64,000 bases of DNA from Paenibacillus amylolyticus (GTDB taxonomy: Bacteria > Bacillota > Bacilli > Paenibacillales > Paenibacillaceae). The stretch is from NCBI RefSeq assembly GCF_003719335.1, contig NZ_RIAS01000003.1, positions 62,001 through 126,000 of the forward strand, given 5' to 3'. Below, piece after piece: positions 38,080-46,478 of this stretch; position 1 is the first letter of the stretch, and the number at the start of each line of letters is the position of its first letter. The notes beneath the pieces are model-generated. The model saw nothing but the letters and a program-made list of their open reading frames with translations. It did not search any database and was not told where the DNA came from. The position numbers were made by a program, and so were the translations under genes.

Positions 38080-39213
38080 TTATAGGCAGGAATATACGGT
38101 ATTGCGTAAACGACGATGCACATAATGCTCCTGACTGTTCAACAGATGCTGCGCATACATCACCGTTAGCCCCGAATCCGGGTCTATAATGGCCATACAG
38201 CCAGCCGCGCCAGCCCATCCAAATTCACCAACTGGACTCAGTGACCCACTACCTGCTGTGGAGATATGTGTACGAACGCCGAGACCATAGCCGTAACCAT
38301 ACATATGATCCCATGAAAAGTCTGGTCGTGTCATGTCATTCAGATGATCGGCTCTCATGAGCTCCACGGAAGCCCGGGATAAAATTCGCACGCCTTCAGG
38401 ACTTGTACCGAATCCGGTCAGTGCATTCAAAAACTTGGCGTAATCGTTCACGGTGGATAACAATCCGGCACCGCCACTATCCAGTTCTGTACCTACACGG
38501 AAACCGTTGCCGTCCATTCGTACCGCCTTATCTTGCTCCTCATCAAAAAGATATTGCGGAATCAAGCGAGACTGTTGATCTTCGCTCAGATCAAAGGTGG
38601 TATCATTCATGCCAAGCGGCTTAATAATCTCATCTTGCAAATACGTGCCGAATCGTTTGCCACTTACGACTTCTACCAGTGCACCAAGCACATCATGACA
38701 CATGCTGTAATTCCAGTGTGTGCCCGGCTCAAACATCAGCGGTTCTTTCGCCAAAGCTCTCGCAAACTCTCGCGTTGGCAGCGTTCCATTCGTGCGCTCT
38801 ACCGCTTCCTTGATACTTGGTGCGTGGATATCATATGAAAAACCAGCAGTCATCGTAAATAGATCACGAACCGTAATGGGTCTTGTCGCTTTCTCGTAAT
38901 ACACCTCGCCATTCGGAAGTGCCTTTTTCACCTGCATTTCTGCAAATTCAGGTAAATACTGAGAAAGTGGGTCAAGTAAAAGGAGATCTCCTTTCTCGAC
39001 CAACTGCAACGCAGCCACACAAGTCATAATTTTGGTCATGGAGTAGAGATTAAAGATTGCGTTGTCGCGAATTGGGGTCTTCTCCTCCAAATTTTCGAAT
39101 CCATTGCGATACTGGAAAACGGTTTCGTTTTGATGCATAATAAGCACTTCTGCCCATGGAACTCTCCATGAGGTTAAGCGATCAATTAATGAAGCAACCG
39201 GTTTAAAGTCCAT
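38080..39213 (-). CDS. Cytoplasmic serine beta-lactamase-fold hydrolase (EstB/class C type)
   Basis: The 377-residue protein has no signal peptide and shows the beta-lactamase-like catalytic tetrad SMTK (NLYSMTKIMTC, about 56-66) and a Tyr motif in HWNYSMCHDVLGALVE. Members of this group are mostly esterases or peptidases. It is unrelated in length and location to the secreted homologue at 23561-25639. A weak GGGG site precedes the ATG. The 221-bp region upstream holds only the terminator of the next gene. Confidence 0.85.
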   Translation of the reverse strand: MDFKPVASLIDRLTSWRVPWAEVLIMHQNETVFQYRNGFENLEEKTPIRDNAIFNLYSMTKIMTCVAALQLVEKGDLLLLDPLSQYLPEFAEMQVKKALPNGEVYYEKATRPITVRDLFTMTAGFSYDIHAPSIKEAVERTNGTLPTREFARALAKEPLMFEPGTHWNYSMCHDVLGALVEVVSGKRFGTYLQDEIIKPLGMNDTTFDLSEDQQSRLIPQYLFDEEQDKAVRMDGNGFRVGTELDSGGAGLLSTVNDYAKFLNALTGFGTSPEGVRILSRASVELMRADHLNDMTRPDFSWDHMYGYGYGLGVRTHISTAGSGSLSPVGEFGWAGAAGCMAIIDPDSGLTVMYAQHLLNSQEHYVHRRLRNTVYSCL

Positions 39214-39383
39214 TTTTCCCCATCCTTATATGTAAAATTGTTTTGTTCGTGCCACGAAGAGTACTTCGTGAAATATACTTCTCTTCCTTTTCACATATAC
39301 TACTATACGACCTTTTGAACCTGTTGACTAGTTTGATGAAATGTTAATTTCGTTAGGTGAAGTATTGCAATTCAAATGGCAAA

Positions 39384-39409
39384 AAGCTGATCCATAACTG
39401 GACCAGCTT
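39384..39409 (-). terminator. Terminator of the small hydrophilic protein gene
   Basis: AAGCTGaTCC / GGAcCAGCTT with a T run on the minus strand, 26 bp beyond the stop at 39435. Its presence supports the small gene being real. Confidence 0.8.
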
Positions 39410-39434
39410 ATAACCTTACCATCATATTTGCAGA

Positions 39435-39632
39435 CTAATTTGGATAAGCTCGTCTATTCTCAACCGATTTCATGCGGTTCTGGTCATCCGTTACGTGATC
39501 CTGACTAAATTCCTGCCCTGCTTCCATCTCACCATGACCGGATACGTTGCGGGAGAAATTGGTGAATTGTCTTTTGTGTTCGTCCTGTTCATGCTTTTGC
39601 TTCAAAAGTTCCTGCGGGTCCTGCTTGGTCAT
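39435..39632 (-). CDS. Small hydrophilic protein, unknown function
   Basis: This 65-residue product is very rich in Gln, Glu, His, Lys and Arg, with no signal or membrane segment (MTKQDPQELLKQKHEQDEHK start). I do not recognise a family; the composition recalls small spore or stress proteins but this is not evidence of function. GGAGG lies 8 bp before ATG 39632, and a terminator follows its stop. It diverges from the cyclase gene. Confidence 0.7.
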   Translation of the reverse strand: MTKQDPQELLKQKHEQDEHKRQFTNFSRNVSGHGEMEAGQEFSQDHVTDDQNRMKSVENRRAYPN

Positions 39633-39712
39633 CACACTAACCTCCATATTGAAATGTCTTGTATGTCTTCGCACTATATAAACCGAACTCAAGAGGGTTT
39701 GCAAACCAACCA

Positions 39713-39727
39713 AGTTCAACTTATATA
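39713..39727. repeat. Copy of the rbs-spacer palindrome half-site
   Basis: AGTTCAACTTATATA is identical to part of the 34731-34753 palindrome. A degraded second arm (CTATATAA-acc-GAACT) lies 40 bp upstream. It sits between the small hydrophilic gene and the cyclase gene. Confidence 0.4.
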
Positions 39728-39804
39728 CAAAAGCTTTCCATACAGAGGCCCTACTTATGCAAGTAATCTTAAGTCCGTACAAAGGAAAGGAGATCACTCT
39801 AAAT

Positions 39805-40476
39805 ATGATGCGCCTTCTCTTGTCTTATCCGTTGGGTGTGAACACGCCGGTATACAAAGACAATCCTCCCGTTGTAATAAAGCAACAATCCAGTATCGCT
39901 CAAGGTGATGCATACAACCAGTTTATTGTCTCAAGCCTCAATCATAATGGAACACATATTGATGCCCCGTGGCATTTTAATCCTCAAGGCAAGAAAATCA
40001 GTGAAATTCGGATAGATGATTTCATTTTTACACATCCCGTGGTAATTGATATTCCCAAAAGTGATGATGAGTTGATTACCAAAGCTGATCTGGAGCCTTA
40101 TGAGCATCAGATCGCTGGAGCCGACCTGCTGCTGATTCGCACGGGATTTGGCAAAATCCGATCATCTGATCCCGAGCGGTACGCCAATCATAACCCGGGT
40201 TTATCCGGCTCGGCAGCACAGTACTTGATGATTTTTGATTCCTTGCGTGCTATTGGTATCGATATGATATCCGCTGGTGCAGCGAATCATCCCGAGGAAG
40301 CCGTTGCTTTTCACCAGATTATACTAGGCAAAGGTCGGGTCGATGGCAAGTACATTCTCGTCATTGAAGATCTGAATCTGAATCAGGAACTTTCCCACAT
40401 CTCTAGGGTTTACGCGATCCCTCTGTACATCGAAGGTGTCGACAGCAGCTTTGCTACTGTTTTTACGGAAGATTAA
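39805..40476 (+). CDS. Cyclase-family (kynurenine formamidase-like) metal hydrolase
   Basis: The product of about 224 residues carries the family's metal-binding motif HNGTHIDAPWHF (HxGTHxDxPxHF), plus ISAGAANHPEEAVAFHQI-type C-terminal residues. Relatives hydrolyse N-formylkynurenine or other amides using Mn/Zn. No tryptophan-degradation genes are nearby, so the substrate is open. The start is uncertain. ATG 39805 has AAAGGAG 12 bp upstream; ATG 39757 would add 16 residues and has only GAGG. Confidence 0.85.
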   Translation: MMRLLLSYPLGVNTPVYKDNPPVVIKQQSSIAQGDAYNQFIVSSLNHNGTHIDAPWHFNPQGKKISEIRIDDFIFTHPVVIDIPKSDDELITKADLEPYEHQIAGADLLLIRTGFGKIRSSDPERYANHNPGLSGSAAQYLMIFDSLRAIGIDMISAGAANHPEEAVAFHQIILGKGRVDGKYILVIEDLNLNQELSHISRVYAIPLYIEGVDSSFATVFTED

Positions 40477-40491
40477 CGCTGGAGTAAGAAA

Positions 40492-40526
40492 AAGCGCTGA
40501 CAAGAGGAATGCTCTTATCAACGCTT
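40492..40526. terminator. Bidirectional terminator between cyclase and yitT-type genes
   Basis: AAGCGcTGACAAGAG / CTCTTaTCAaCGCTT with A run on the left and T-rich right side, between convergent stop codons. Confidence 0.8.
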
Positions 40527-40530
40527 GTTC

Positions 40531-41403
40531 TTAGTGAATGTCTTTCTTCTTGAAATTGCCGCCCTTCACTTCGGCTACATCGTAGACAACAACAAAGGCT
40601 GTAGGGTCAATCTCGTTAATAATTTCTTTGATTTTACTCTCTTCCATCCGGTTGATGACACAAGTGATTTCCTTGAACTGCTCGTTGGAGTATCCACCGT
40701 ACGCATCGGTGTACGTTGCTCCGCGTCCCAATCGATCACGAATAGTTTCCACCATGACTTCCGGTTGTGTCGTAATAATTTTGAATGTTTTCGAACCGCT
40801 CAAACCTTCTTCAACAATATGTATCACTTTAGAGGCAATGAAATAAGCGAGTCCTGACAAAATAGCGCCTTGCAAACCAAATACAGTCGAAACAACGATA
40901 AATACAAACATATTCAGGAACAAAATCAGGTCACTTGTTCCGAACGGCAGTTTACGTGATAACAATACGGCCAGCATATCAATCCCATCAAGCGCTCCGC
41001 CATTACGCAGTGCAAGACCCATACCAAAACCGATGATGATACCACCCACAACCGTAACCAGCAACGTATCACCTTTAATTATCGTTGGCACATGATGCAT
41101 CAGACTGGCACTGATCGCCAGTGAAGCAATTCCGATGACGGAGTACAGCGCAAAACTTTTACCAATCTGCTTGTAACCAAGCCATACAAACGGTATGTTT
41201 AACAGTCCGATCAATAGTCCCAGTGGCAATCCAAACAAATTTGAGCCGACGATACTGAGACCGGTAACCCCGCCATCGGATACCTGGTTTGGAATCAATA
41301 TGGCCTCCAGACCATAGGCCGTAATGAATCCCCCGATAATGATGAGTAGCACTTTGGAAAGGATTTTGAGCTGGTTAGACTTGTGTGCTTTGTGTTGATG
41401 CAT
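40531..41403 (-). CDS. YitT-family membrane protein (DUF161 + DUF2179)
   Basis: The 290-residue protein has 5-6 helices in the N-terminal part (about 20-200: FITAYGLEAILIPNQVSDGGVTGLS, GGALDGIDMLAVLLSRK). A soluble C-terminal domain (about 205-285) resembles DUF2179, a PII-like fold. YitT proteins are common in Firmicutes and poorly understood. I start at ATG 41403, with AAGGGGG 7 bp upstream. Confidence 0.88.
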   Translation of the reverse strand: MHQHKAHKSNQLKILSKVLLIIIGGFITAYGLEAILIPNQVSDGGVTGLSIVGSNLFGLPLGLLIGLLNIPFVWLGYKQIGKSFALYSVIGIASLAISASLMHHVPTIIKGDTLLVTVVGGIIIGFGMGLALRNGGALDGIDMLAVLLSRKLPFGTSDLILFLNMFVFIVVSTVFGLQGAILSGLAYFIASKVIHIVEEGLSGSKTFKIITTQPEVMVETIRDRLGRGATYTDAYGGYSNEQFKEITCVINRMEESKIKEIINEIDPTAFVVVYDVAEVKGGNFKKKDIH

Positions 41404-41546
41404 TCCATTTCCCCCTTGATAGACGATAAACACGATAAATTTTAACAAACATAAAAAATAGTCTATAACAAAAATCACACATTTGGCAATAGAAGGGCAT
41501 TTCAAAAGGCAGTTCAGTCTGCCGATCGCATGCAATCTCCGTTACA

Positions 41547-41903
41547 TTATTTCCCGATAAAGGATCGATATGCTGTAATTTTAAGCTCCAGCATTTCATT
41601 TGCCGCATGGAGTGTATTCATTTGCTGCTCCACTGACTTCTTGTGGTCCTCCAGCAGCTTCAGCCGCTCAGGGGCGGTATGTTCACCTTCCTGAAATAAT
41701 GAAGCATACTGCTTGATTACAGCAATCGGCATCTGTGTTTCCTTTAATTTGATGACAAACTGCAGCCATTTCAGATGGGATTCGTTGTATCGTCTGTCTC
41801 CACTGGCATCACGCAGCGGGATGATGATCTGTTCCTTCTCATAATAACGCAGCGTATGTGCGCTAATGCCTAACATCTCGGCGACTTCTCCGATCGTATG
41901 CAC
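41547..41903 (-). CDS. MerR-family regulator (AdhR-like)
   Basis: This 118-residue protein has a MerR winged helix at the N-terminus (IGEVAEMLGISAHTLRYYEKEQIIIP) and a C-terminal dimerisation coiled coil. No Cys metal site is visible, placing it with redox- or aldehyde-responsive MerR proteins. The start is probably GTG 41903, with AAGGAGG 11 bp before it. It diverges from an SDR gene whose promoter has the 19-bp spacer and central dyad expected for MerR activation (41933-41963). Confidence 0.88.
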   Translation of the reverse strand: MHTIGEVAEMLGISAHTLRYYEKEQIIIPLRDASGDRRYNESHLKWLQFVIKLKETQMPIAVIKQYASLFQEGEHTAPERLKLLEDHKKSVEQQMNTLHAANEMLELKITAYRSFIGK

Positions 41904-41932
41904 TGTTATTTTCACCTCCTTCTCCAGAGTGA

Positions 41933-41963
41933 TTGACTTAGAGTAAACTCTAATCAGTATAAT
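41933..41963 (+). promoter_or_regulatory. MerR-type promoter for the SDR gene
   Basis: TTGACT (41933-41938), 19-bp spacer, TATAAT (41958-41963). The dyad TTAGAGT-aa-ACTCTAA (41938-41953) fills the spacer. An over-long 19-bp spacer with a dyad is the hallmark of MerR-activated promoters. Confidence 0.8.
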
Positions 41964-41996
41964 CAATCCGTGGTCATCCCACAATATAGATTGATT

Positions 41997-42158
41997 AGGG
42001 CGTGTCTGAAAACGCTGAAGAAAGCAGATTTTGCCGAATTTTCGTTCCAAGCCAGGAAGTTTCCCGCAGGCGTGCCGGGGCACGTCAAGGGGAAGTGACG
42101 TAGCAGGGGGCGAAAAGGGGGTAAAAGATGTACTTCAGTAGGTTTCAAGACACGCCCT
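41997..42158 (+). mobile_element. MITE-like element, copy 1
   Basis: This 162-bp element is bounded by inverted AGGGCGTGTCT / AGACACGCCCT. It carries no reading frame of note. By eye it differs from copy 2 (50308-50469, opposite orientation) at only four positions. Flanking TA and TT next to the GGGCGTG ends suggest a TA target. It sits in the leader between the MerR promoter and the SDR start. Confidence 0.85.
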
Positions 42159-42178
42159 TGATCCCAGGAGGAATTCAC

Positions 42179-42961
42179 ATGAAATATACCGTTATTACCG
42201 GTGCCAGCTCAGGTATTGGATATGAAGCCGCTTTGGCATTTGCAGCCAGAGGCAAACATCTCATTTTAGCAGCCCGCAGAACAGAAGCTTTGGATATGTT
42301 GAAAAATAAAATTGCCGAATTGAACCCGGAACTGGATGTTGTTGTTCGTACAGTGGATCTGTCCATTGCCGCAGATGTACATGCTTTCTATGAAAGCTTG
42401 AACGGTTACTCCATTGAAACATGGATCAACAATGCAGGATTTGGCAACTTTGCTTCGGTCGGTGAACAGCATCTGCCCAAAATCGAACAAATGCTTCATC
42501 TGAATATTGAAGCACTGACGATTCTCTCCACTCTTTATGTTCGGGATTATGCCAATACTCCGGGCACGCAGATTATCAACATCTCTTCAGGAGGCGGCTA
42601 CACCATCGTTCCAGATGCGGTGACATATTGCGCCACGAAGTTTTATGTCAGCGCCTTTACCGAAGGGCTCGCACAAGAACTCCAGAGCAAAGGCGCTCCA
42701 ATGCAATCCAAAGTACTGGCACCTGCTGCCACAGAAACTGAGTTTGCTGAACGTGCCTTTGATCTGGATCAGTTCCAATATGAAGGCCGTGTGCCCAAGT
42801 TCCATACAGCCGAGCAAATGGCAGGATTTTTACTCGATCTGTATGACAGCAAACATGTCGTGGGTATTGTGAATGGACTAACATATGAATTCGAACTAAA
42901 AGATCCAATCTTCCCCTATGCCGCGAGAGCTGCAAGCAAACCTGTTGATTCAAACGAATAA
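42179..42961 (+). CDS. Short-chain dehydrogenase/reductase
   Basis: This 260-residue SDR enzyme has nucleotide motif TGASSGIG (7-14), NNAG (84-87), Ser137 region and catalytic Tyr150-x3-Lys154 (YCATK). It should reduce or oxidise a carbonyl/alcohol with NAD(P)H; the substrate is unknown. ATG follows AGGAGG at 8 bp. It diverges from a MerR regulator and is expected to be induced by it. Its mRNA leader would include the whole MITE copy 1. Confidence 0.92.
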   Translation: MKYTVITGASSGIGYEAALAFAARGKHLILAARRTEALDMLKNKIAELNPELDVVVRTVDLSIAADVHAFYESLNGYSIETWINNAGFGNFASVGEQHLPKIEQMLHLNIEALTILSTLYVRDYANTPGTQIINISSGGGYTIVPDAVTYCATKFYVSAFTEGLAQELQSKGAPMQSKVLAPAATETEFAERAFDLDQFQYEGRVPKFHTAEQMAGFLLDLYDSKHVVGIVNGLTYEFELKDPIFPYAARAASKPVDSNE

Positions 42962-42974
42962 TAGAAGTAGCAAA

Positions 42975-43024
42975 AAAAGGCTGTCCTCTGGTCACACGAA
43001 GTTGTGACCTTGGACAGCCTTTTC
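42975..43024 (+). terminator. Terminator after the SDR gene
   Basis: AAAAGGCTGTCC and GGACAGCCTTTT enclose an inner GGTCAC/GTGACC stem, with a T run after. It may also serve the convergent decarboxylase gene. Confidence 0.9.
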
Positions 43025-43090
43025 ACTTGTACTGCACTATGATTATCGCTATTGTACTATCTCTATATTGCTCGGATATATAATAAAGTA

Positions 43091-44218
43091 TTATGCCAAG
43101 CGCATTTTGAAATCCTGATATCCGAATTCACGCACAACTTCGCAATCGCCATCTTTGCGTTTAACCGCAATCGCAGGTAGCGGCATGCCGTTAAACGTAT
43201 TTGTTTTAACCATGGAGTAGATCGCCATGTCTTCAAATACAAGACGGTCGCCCTCCTTCAAAGGCTCATCAAATGAATAGTCGCCAATCACATCACCAGA
43301 CAGACATGTTTGGCCACCCAGGCGATACAAATGTGCTTTCTTGCCCACTTCACCTGATCCGATCAATGGCGGACGATAAGGCATCTCCAGCACATCGGGC
43401 ATATGACAAGTTGCGGAAGTGTCCAAAATGGCAATATCCATGCCGTTCTTGTGGAAGTCCAGAACGGAAGTCACGAGATAACCTGCATTGAGGGCAACTG
43501 CTTCTCCCGGCTCCAGGTACACTTCCAGACCATAATCATTTTGCATCCGTTTGATGCATGCTTCCAGTCTTGGAATGTCGTAATCTTCACGGGTAATATG
43601 GTGTCCTCCACCGAAGTTAATCCATTCCATCTGCGGCAACCACTGTCCGAACTTCTCAACAACTGCATTCAGCGTTGTTTCCAAGTCGTCCGAGTTTTGC
43701 TGGCACAGCGTGTGGAAGTGCAGTCCAGATACACCTTCAAGCAACTCTGCACGGAAATCCTCCTGCTTCGCGCCGAAACGTGAACCTGGAGAACACGGAT
43801 CGTAGATCTCGTGTCCTTCCTGAGTGGAGCATTCCGGATTCACACGCAAACCAACCTTACATCCTGCTTGCAGTGCTTTATCCTTGAATTTCGCCAGTTG
43901 TGAAAAGGAATTGAAAATGATGTGATCACAGATCGAAACAATCTCATCCATCTCTTCCTCACGAAAAGCCGGAGCAAAGACATGATTCTCTTTGCCCATC
44001 TCTTCGTGACCGAGACGCGCTTCATACAAACCGCTCGCAGTCGCACCGCTCAGGTATTCTCCAATAAGCGGATACATCGCCGTCATGGAGAACGCCTTCT
44101 GCGCGAGTACAATCTTCGCTCCTGTACGCTGCATTACACCGTTCAGGATTTTCAAGTTTTTCTCAATCAGACCTTCGTCAACAACAAAACAGGGTGTCGG
44201 TAATTGCTCGAACCGCAT
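43091..44218 (-). CDS. nspC: Carboxynorspermidine/carboxyspermidine decarboxylase
   Basis: The 375-residue protein is an alanine-racemase-fold PLP decarboxylase of the NspC family. It starts TPCFVVDEGLIEKNL, carries the PLP lysine in VLAQKAFSM, and has FGGGHHITREDYD and DTSATCHMPDVLEMPYRP. It decarboxylates carboxyspermidine (or carboxynorspermidine) to the polyamine. ATG 44218 starts one base after the stop of the partner dehydrogenase gene, so the two enzymes of the pathway are coupled. Confidence 0.93.
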   Translation of the reverse strand: MRFEQLPTPCFVVDEGLIEKNLKILNGVMQRTGAKIVLAQKAFSMTAMYPLIGEYLSGATASGLYEARLGHEEMGKENHVFAPAFREEEMDEIVSICDHIIFNSFSQLAKFKDKALQAGCKVGLRVNPECSTQEGHEIYDPCSPGSRFGAKQEDFRAELLEGVSGLHFHTLCQQNSDDLETTLNAVVEKFGQWLPQMEWINFGGGHHITREDYDIPRLEACIKRMQNDYGLEVYLEPGEAVALNAGYLVTSVLDFHKNGMDIAILDTSATCHMPDVLEMPYRPPLIGSGEVGKKAHLYRLGGQTCLSGDVIGDYSFDEPLKEGDRLVFEDMAIYSMVKTNTFNGMPLPAIAVKRKDGDCEVVREFGYQDFKMRLA

Positions 44219-44219
44219 G

Positions 44220-45464
44220 TTAGCGAACAAGCTCCGATTCTTTAGCTTTGGACTCTTCTGGCAGCTCATCCACGAGAACCGGATTGAAGTCTTCTACCCA
44301 AGGAAGTCCCCATTTGTTCAGTTCTTCCATGAATGGATCCGGGTTGAACTCTTCCACGTTGTATACGCCTGGTTTGTTCCATTTGCCTGTCATTACCATA
44401 GCTGCACCGATCATTGCTGGAACACCAGTTGTGTAAGAGATCGCTTGGGAACCTACTTCTTTATAACACTCTTGGTGGTCACAGATGTTGTATACATAAT
44501 ATGTTTTGTCTTGACCGTCTTTTTTACCTTTGAAGATACAACCGATGTTCGTTTTACCTACTGTACGAGGTCCAAGGGACGCCGGATCAGGCAGAACAGC
44601 TTTCAGGAATTGCAAAGGAATGATTTGTTTGCCTTCGAACTCGATCGGCTCGATGGAAGTCATGCCTACGTTTTCCAGAGCTTTCAGGTGAGTCAGATAG
44701 CTTTGACCAAATGTCATGAAGAAACGGATACGTTTCAAGCCAGGGATGTTTTTCGCCAGGGACTCCAGCTCTTCATGGTACAACAGGTACATATCTTTTT
44801 CGCCAACTTCTTTGAAGTCGTACACACGTTTGATTTCCATCGGTTTGGTTTCGATCCATTCACCATTCTCCCAGTATCTGCCGTTCGCAGAAACTTCACG
44901 GATGTTGATCTCTGGGTTGAAGTTGGTAGCAAATGGGTAACCATGGTCGCCGCCATTGCAGTCGAGAATATCGATATATTCGATTTCGTCAAAATAATGT
45001 TTCAATGCGTATGCAGAGAATACGCCAGTTACACCAGGGTCAAATCCGCTGCCCAGCAGTGCAGTGATGCCTGCTTTTTCGAAGCGCTCTTTGTAATCCC
45101 ATTGCCAGCTATATTCGAATTTTGCCGTATCTTCCGGCTCATAGTTTGCTGTATCCATGTAGTTTGTTTTCGTTGCCAGGCAAGCATCCATGATCGTCAG
45201 ATCCTGGTATGGCAACGCCAAGTTCATCACGATATCCGGTTGGAACTCGTTAATCAATGCAATCAGCTCTTCTACATTGTCCGCGTCTACTTGAGCTGTT
45301 GTAATTTTTGTTTTGCCGCCATCCAATTTTGCTTTCAGATCATCACATTTGGATTTCGTACGGCTTGCGATACAGATTTCTTCAAAAACCTCGCTGTTTT
45401 GAACGCATTTGTGTACTGCTACAGAAGCCACGCCGCCGGCTCCGATGATTAGTGCTTTTCCCAT
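44220..45464 (-). CDS. Carboxy(nor)spermidine dehydrogenase (saccharopine dehydrogenase family)
   Basis: This 414-residue enzyme has Rossmann motif IGAGGVASVAVHKC and matches the length and character of bacterial carboxynorspermidine synthases (Lys1/CASDH). These condense aspartate semialdehyde with putrescine or diaminopropane using NADPH. The product goes to the NspC enzyme encoded one base downstream. ATG follows AGGAG at 9 bp. The upstream region (45465-46583) carries a leader peptide, hairpin terminator and inverted repeats suggesting RNA-based control. Confidence 0.93.
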   Translation of the reverse strand: MGKALIIGAGGVASVAVHKCVQNSEVFEEICIASRTKSKCDDLKAKLDGGKTKITTAQVDADNVEELIALINEFQPDIVMNLALPYQDLTIMDACLATKTNYMDTANYEPEDTAKFEYSWQWDYKERFEKAGITALLGSGFDPGVTGVFSAYALKHYFDEIEYIDILDCNGGDHGYPFATNFNPEINIREVSANGRYWENGEWIETKPMEIKRVYDFKEVGEKDMYLLYHEELESLAKNIPGLKRIRFFMTFGQSYLTHLKALENVGMTSIEPIEFEGKQIIPLQFLKAVLPDPASLGPRTVGKTNIGCIFKGKKDGQDKTYYVYNICDHQECYKEVGSQAISYTTGVPAMIGAAMVMTGKWNKPGVYNVEEFNPDPFMEELNKWGLPWVEDFNPVLVDELPEESKAKESELVR

Positions 45465-45582
45465 TTTCTCATTCTCCTATCCCCATAATTAGGATTTTTA
45501 GTTTTTGTTTTTTTCGTAAAATTCCAAGACGTTCGCAGTTGTATTGTTTCATTATGCAACGTCCACCCGCTCCTGATACAAT

Positions 45583-45636
45583 AAAAAAAGCAAGGTGAAA
45601 AATGTCGCACTTTTGCGCACACCATCACACTTGCTT
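45583..45636 (-). terminator. Candidate attenuator hairpin in the polyamine operon leader
   Basis: AAGCAAG and CTTGCTT (arms 45588-45594 and 45630-45636) enclose further pairing and are followed on the minus strand by TTTTTTT. It lies about 120 bp before the dehydrogenase start, inside the expected leader, so it may attenuate the operon. Confidence 0.6.
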
Positions 45637-45647
45637 GTCGATATACA

Positions 45648-45689
45648 TCATAAAAAAGACGTGAAGACTCCTTGACCAAAAAAGTCCAT
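45648..45689 (-). CDS. Candidate 13-residue leader peptide
   Basis: An ATG at 45689 with GAAGGGG 5 bp upstream opens a frame of 13 codons (MDFFGQGVFTSFL) and a TGA. The stop lies 11 bp before the attenuator-like hairpin. Position and size fit a leader peptide controlling transcription through ribosome movement, but no homologue is known to me. Confidence 0.35.
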   Translation of the reverse strand: MDFFGQGVFTSFL

Positions 45690-45787
45690 AAGAACCCCTT
45701 CAGCGGAAAGCTTCTTCATGTATATCAATATTGGATCAGAGTCTATATAGCAAATAATTCGCCTTTACCACTCTTATTGACCGTTTC

Positions 45788-45877
45788 ACAAGTTGATGTG
45801 CAGATGCACTGGTTGTAAAGTAACCAACTTATAAAATTTGAGCTTTGAACTCAATCAATAAGGCAACATAAGTTGCC
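45788..45877. other. Cluster of short inverted repeats, possible structured RNA
   Basis: Successive stems are AAGTTG/CAACTT (45790-45795, 45825-45830) enclosing GTGC/GCAC and GGTT/AACC, then TTGAG/CTCAA (45838-45854) and GGCAAC/GTTGCC (45862-45877). They occupy under 100 bp of an otherwise AT-rich spacer. I matched no known riboswitch. The rest of 45690-46460 shows nothing I can name. Confidence 0.35.
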
Positions 45878-46478
45878 AATCGGCATTTGACCCGGCTGTC
45901 CGTATGGCCTTAACTCCTTGGTAGAAGTGGTCAAAAATTATCTGCTGGAAAGCTCTAATTCATATTGATAAATCAACTTTCCAAAATCACAGGTATTACA
46001 CTATCAGACGTTTCCCGAAAAATCAAGCGATATTTCAAAATTTATTTTTTAGTTTTAATTAATCAAGTATGAACTGCTCGTCATAACCTCTAAAATCATC
46101 TTCAGCGTTCTTCATTTGAGATCAACGTTTCTGCATAAATATGCCCCCTCATTTATTCAAGTCCACTTCTCACGTAATTAAATTTAAAGTAATGACTGCT
46201 GATTTTTAACTTCAACCTCTATCCCACTGTATTGAATTAATCGATACATCTTTCCGTTGTAGCCATACTTTTTCGAAAAAGTGGTTTATCCATTTGTCTT
46301 TATAGTTCTCTGACGGTCATTTACGAATAATTTCAACAATTTGCTGGGAAGTAATCCATAGAGTAGCTGAGCCTGCACTGTATCCATAAAGCTCAAATTT
46401 TAAAAATGAAATAAGATGTATATTAATAAACTAATATTGGATATTCATTCATGTCAAAAACTTGCACAATGAGTAAAT

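Noticed and set aside
44085..45452. A 455-codon open frame on the plus strand opposite the carboxyspermidine dehydrogenase.
   Set aside because: Exact antisense of a well-recognised enzyme, with Cys/Phe/His-rich low-plausibility composition and no ribosome site. It is a codon-bias shadow.
45449..45679. A 76-codon minus-strand frame overlapping the polyamine leader.
   Set aside because: It starts at TTG without a ribosome site, runs through the hairpin and into the dehydrogenase start; the 13-codon frame has the better signals.
45690..46460. A known riboswitch or T-box upstream of the polyamine operon.
   Set aside because: No T-box GGGUGG-type sequence, lysine, SAM, glycine or c-di-GMP core was recognised, so I report only unexplained inverted repeats.
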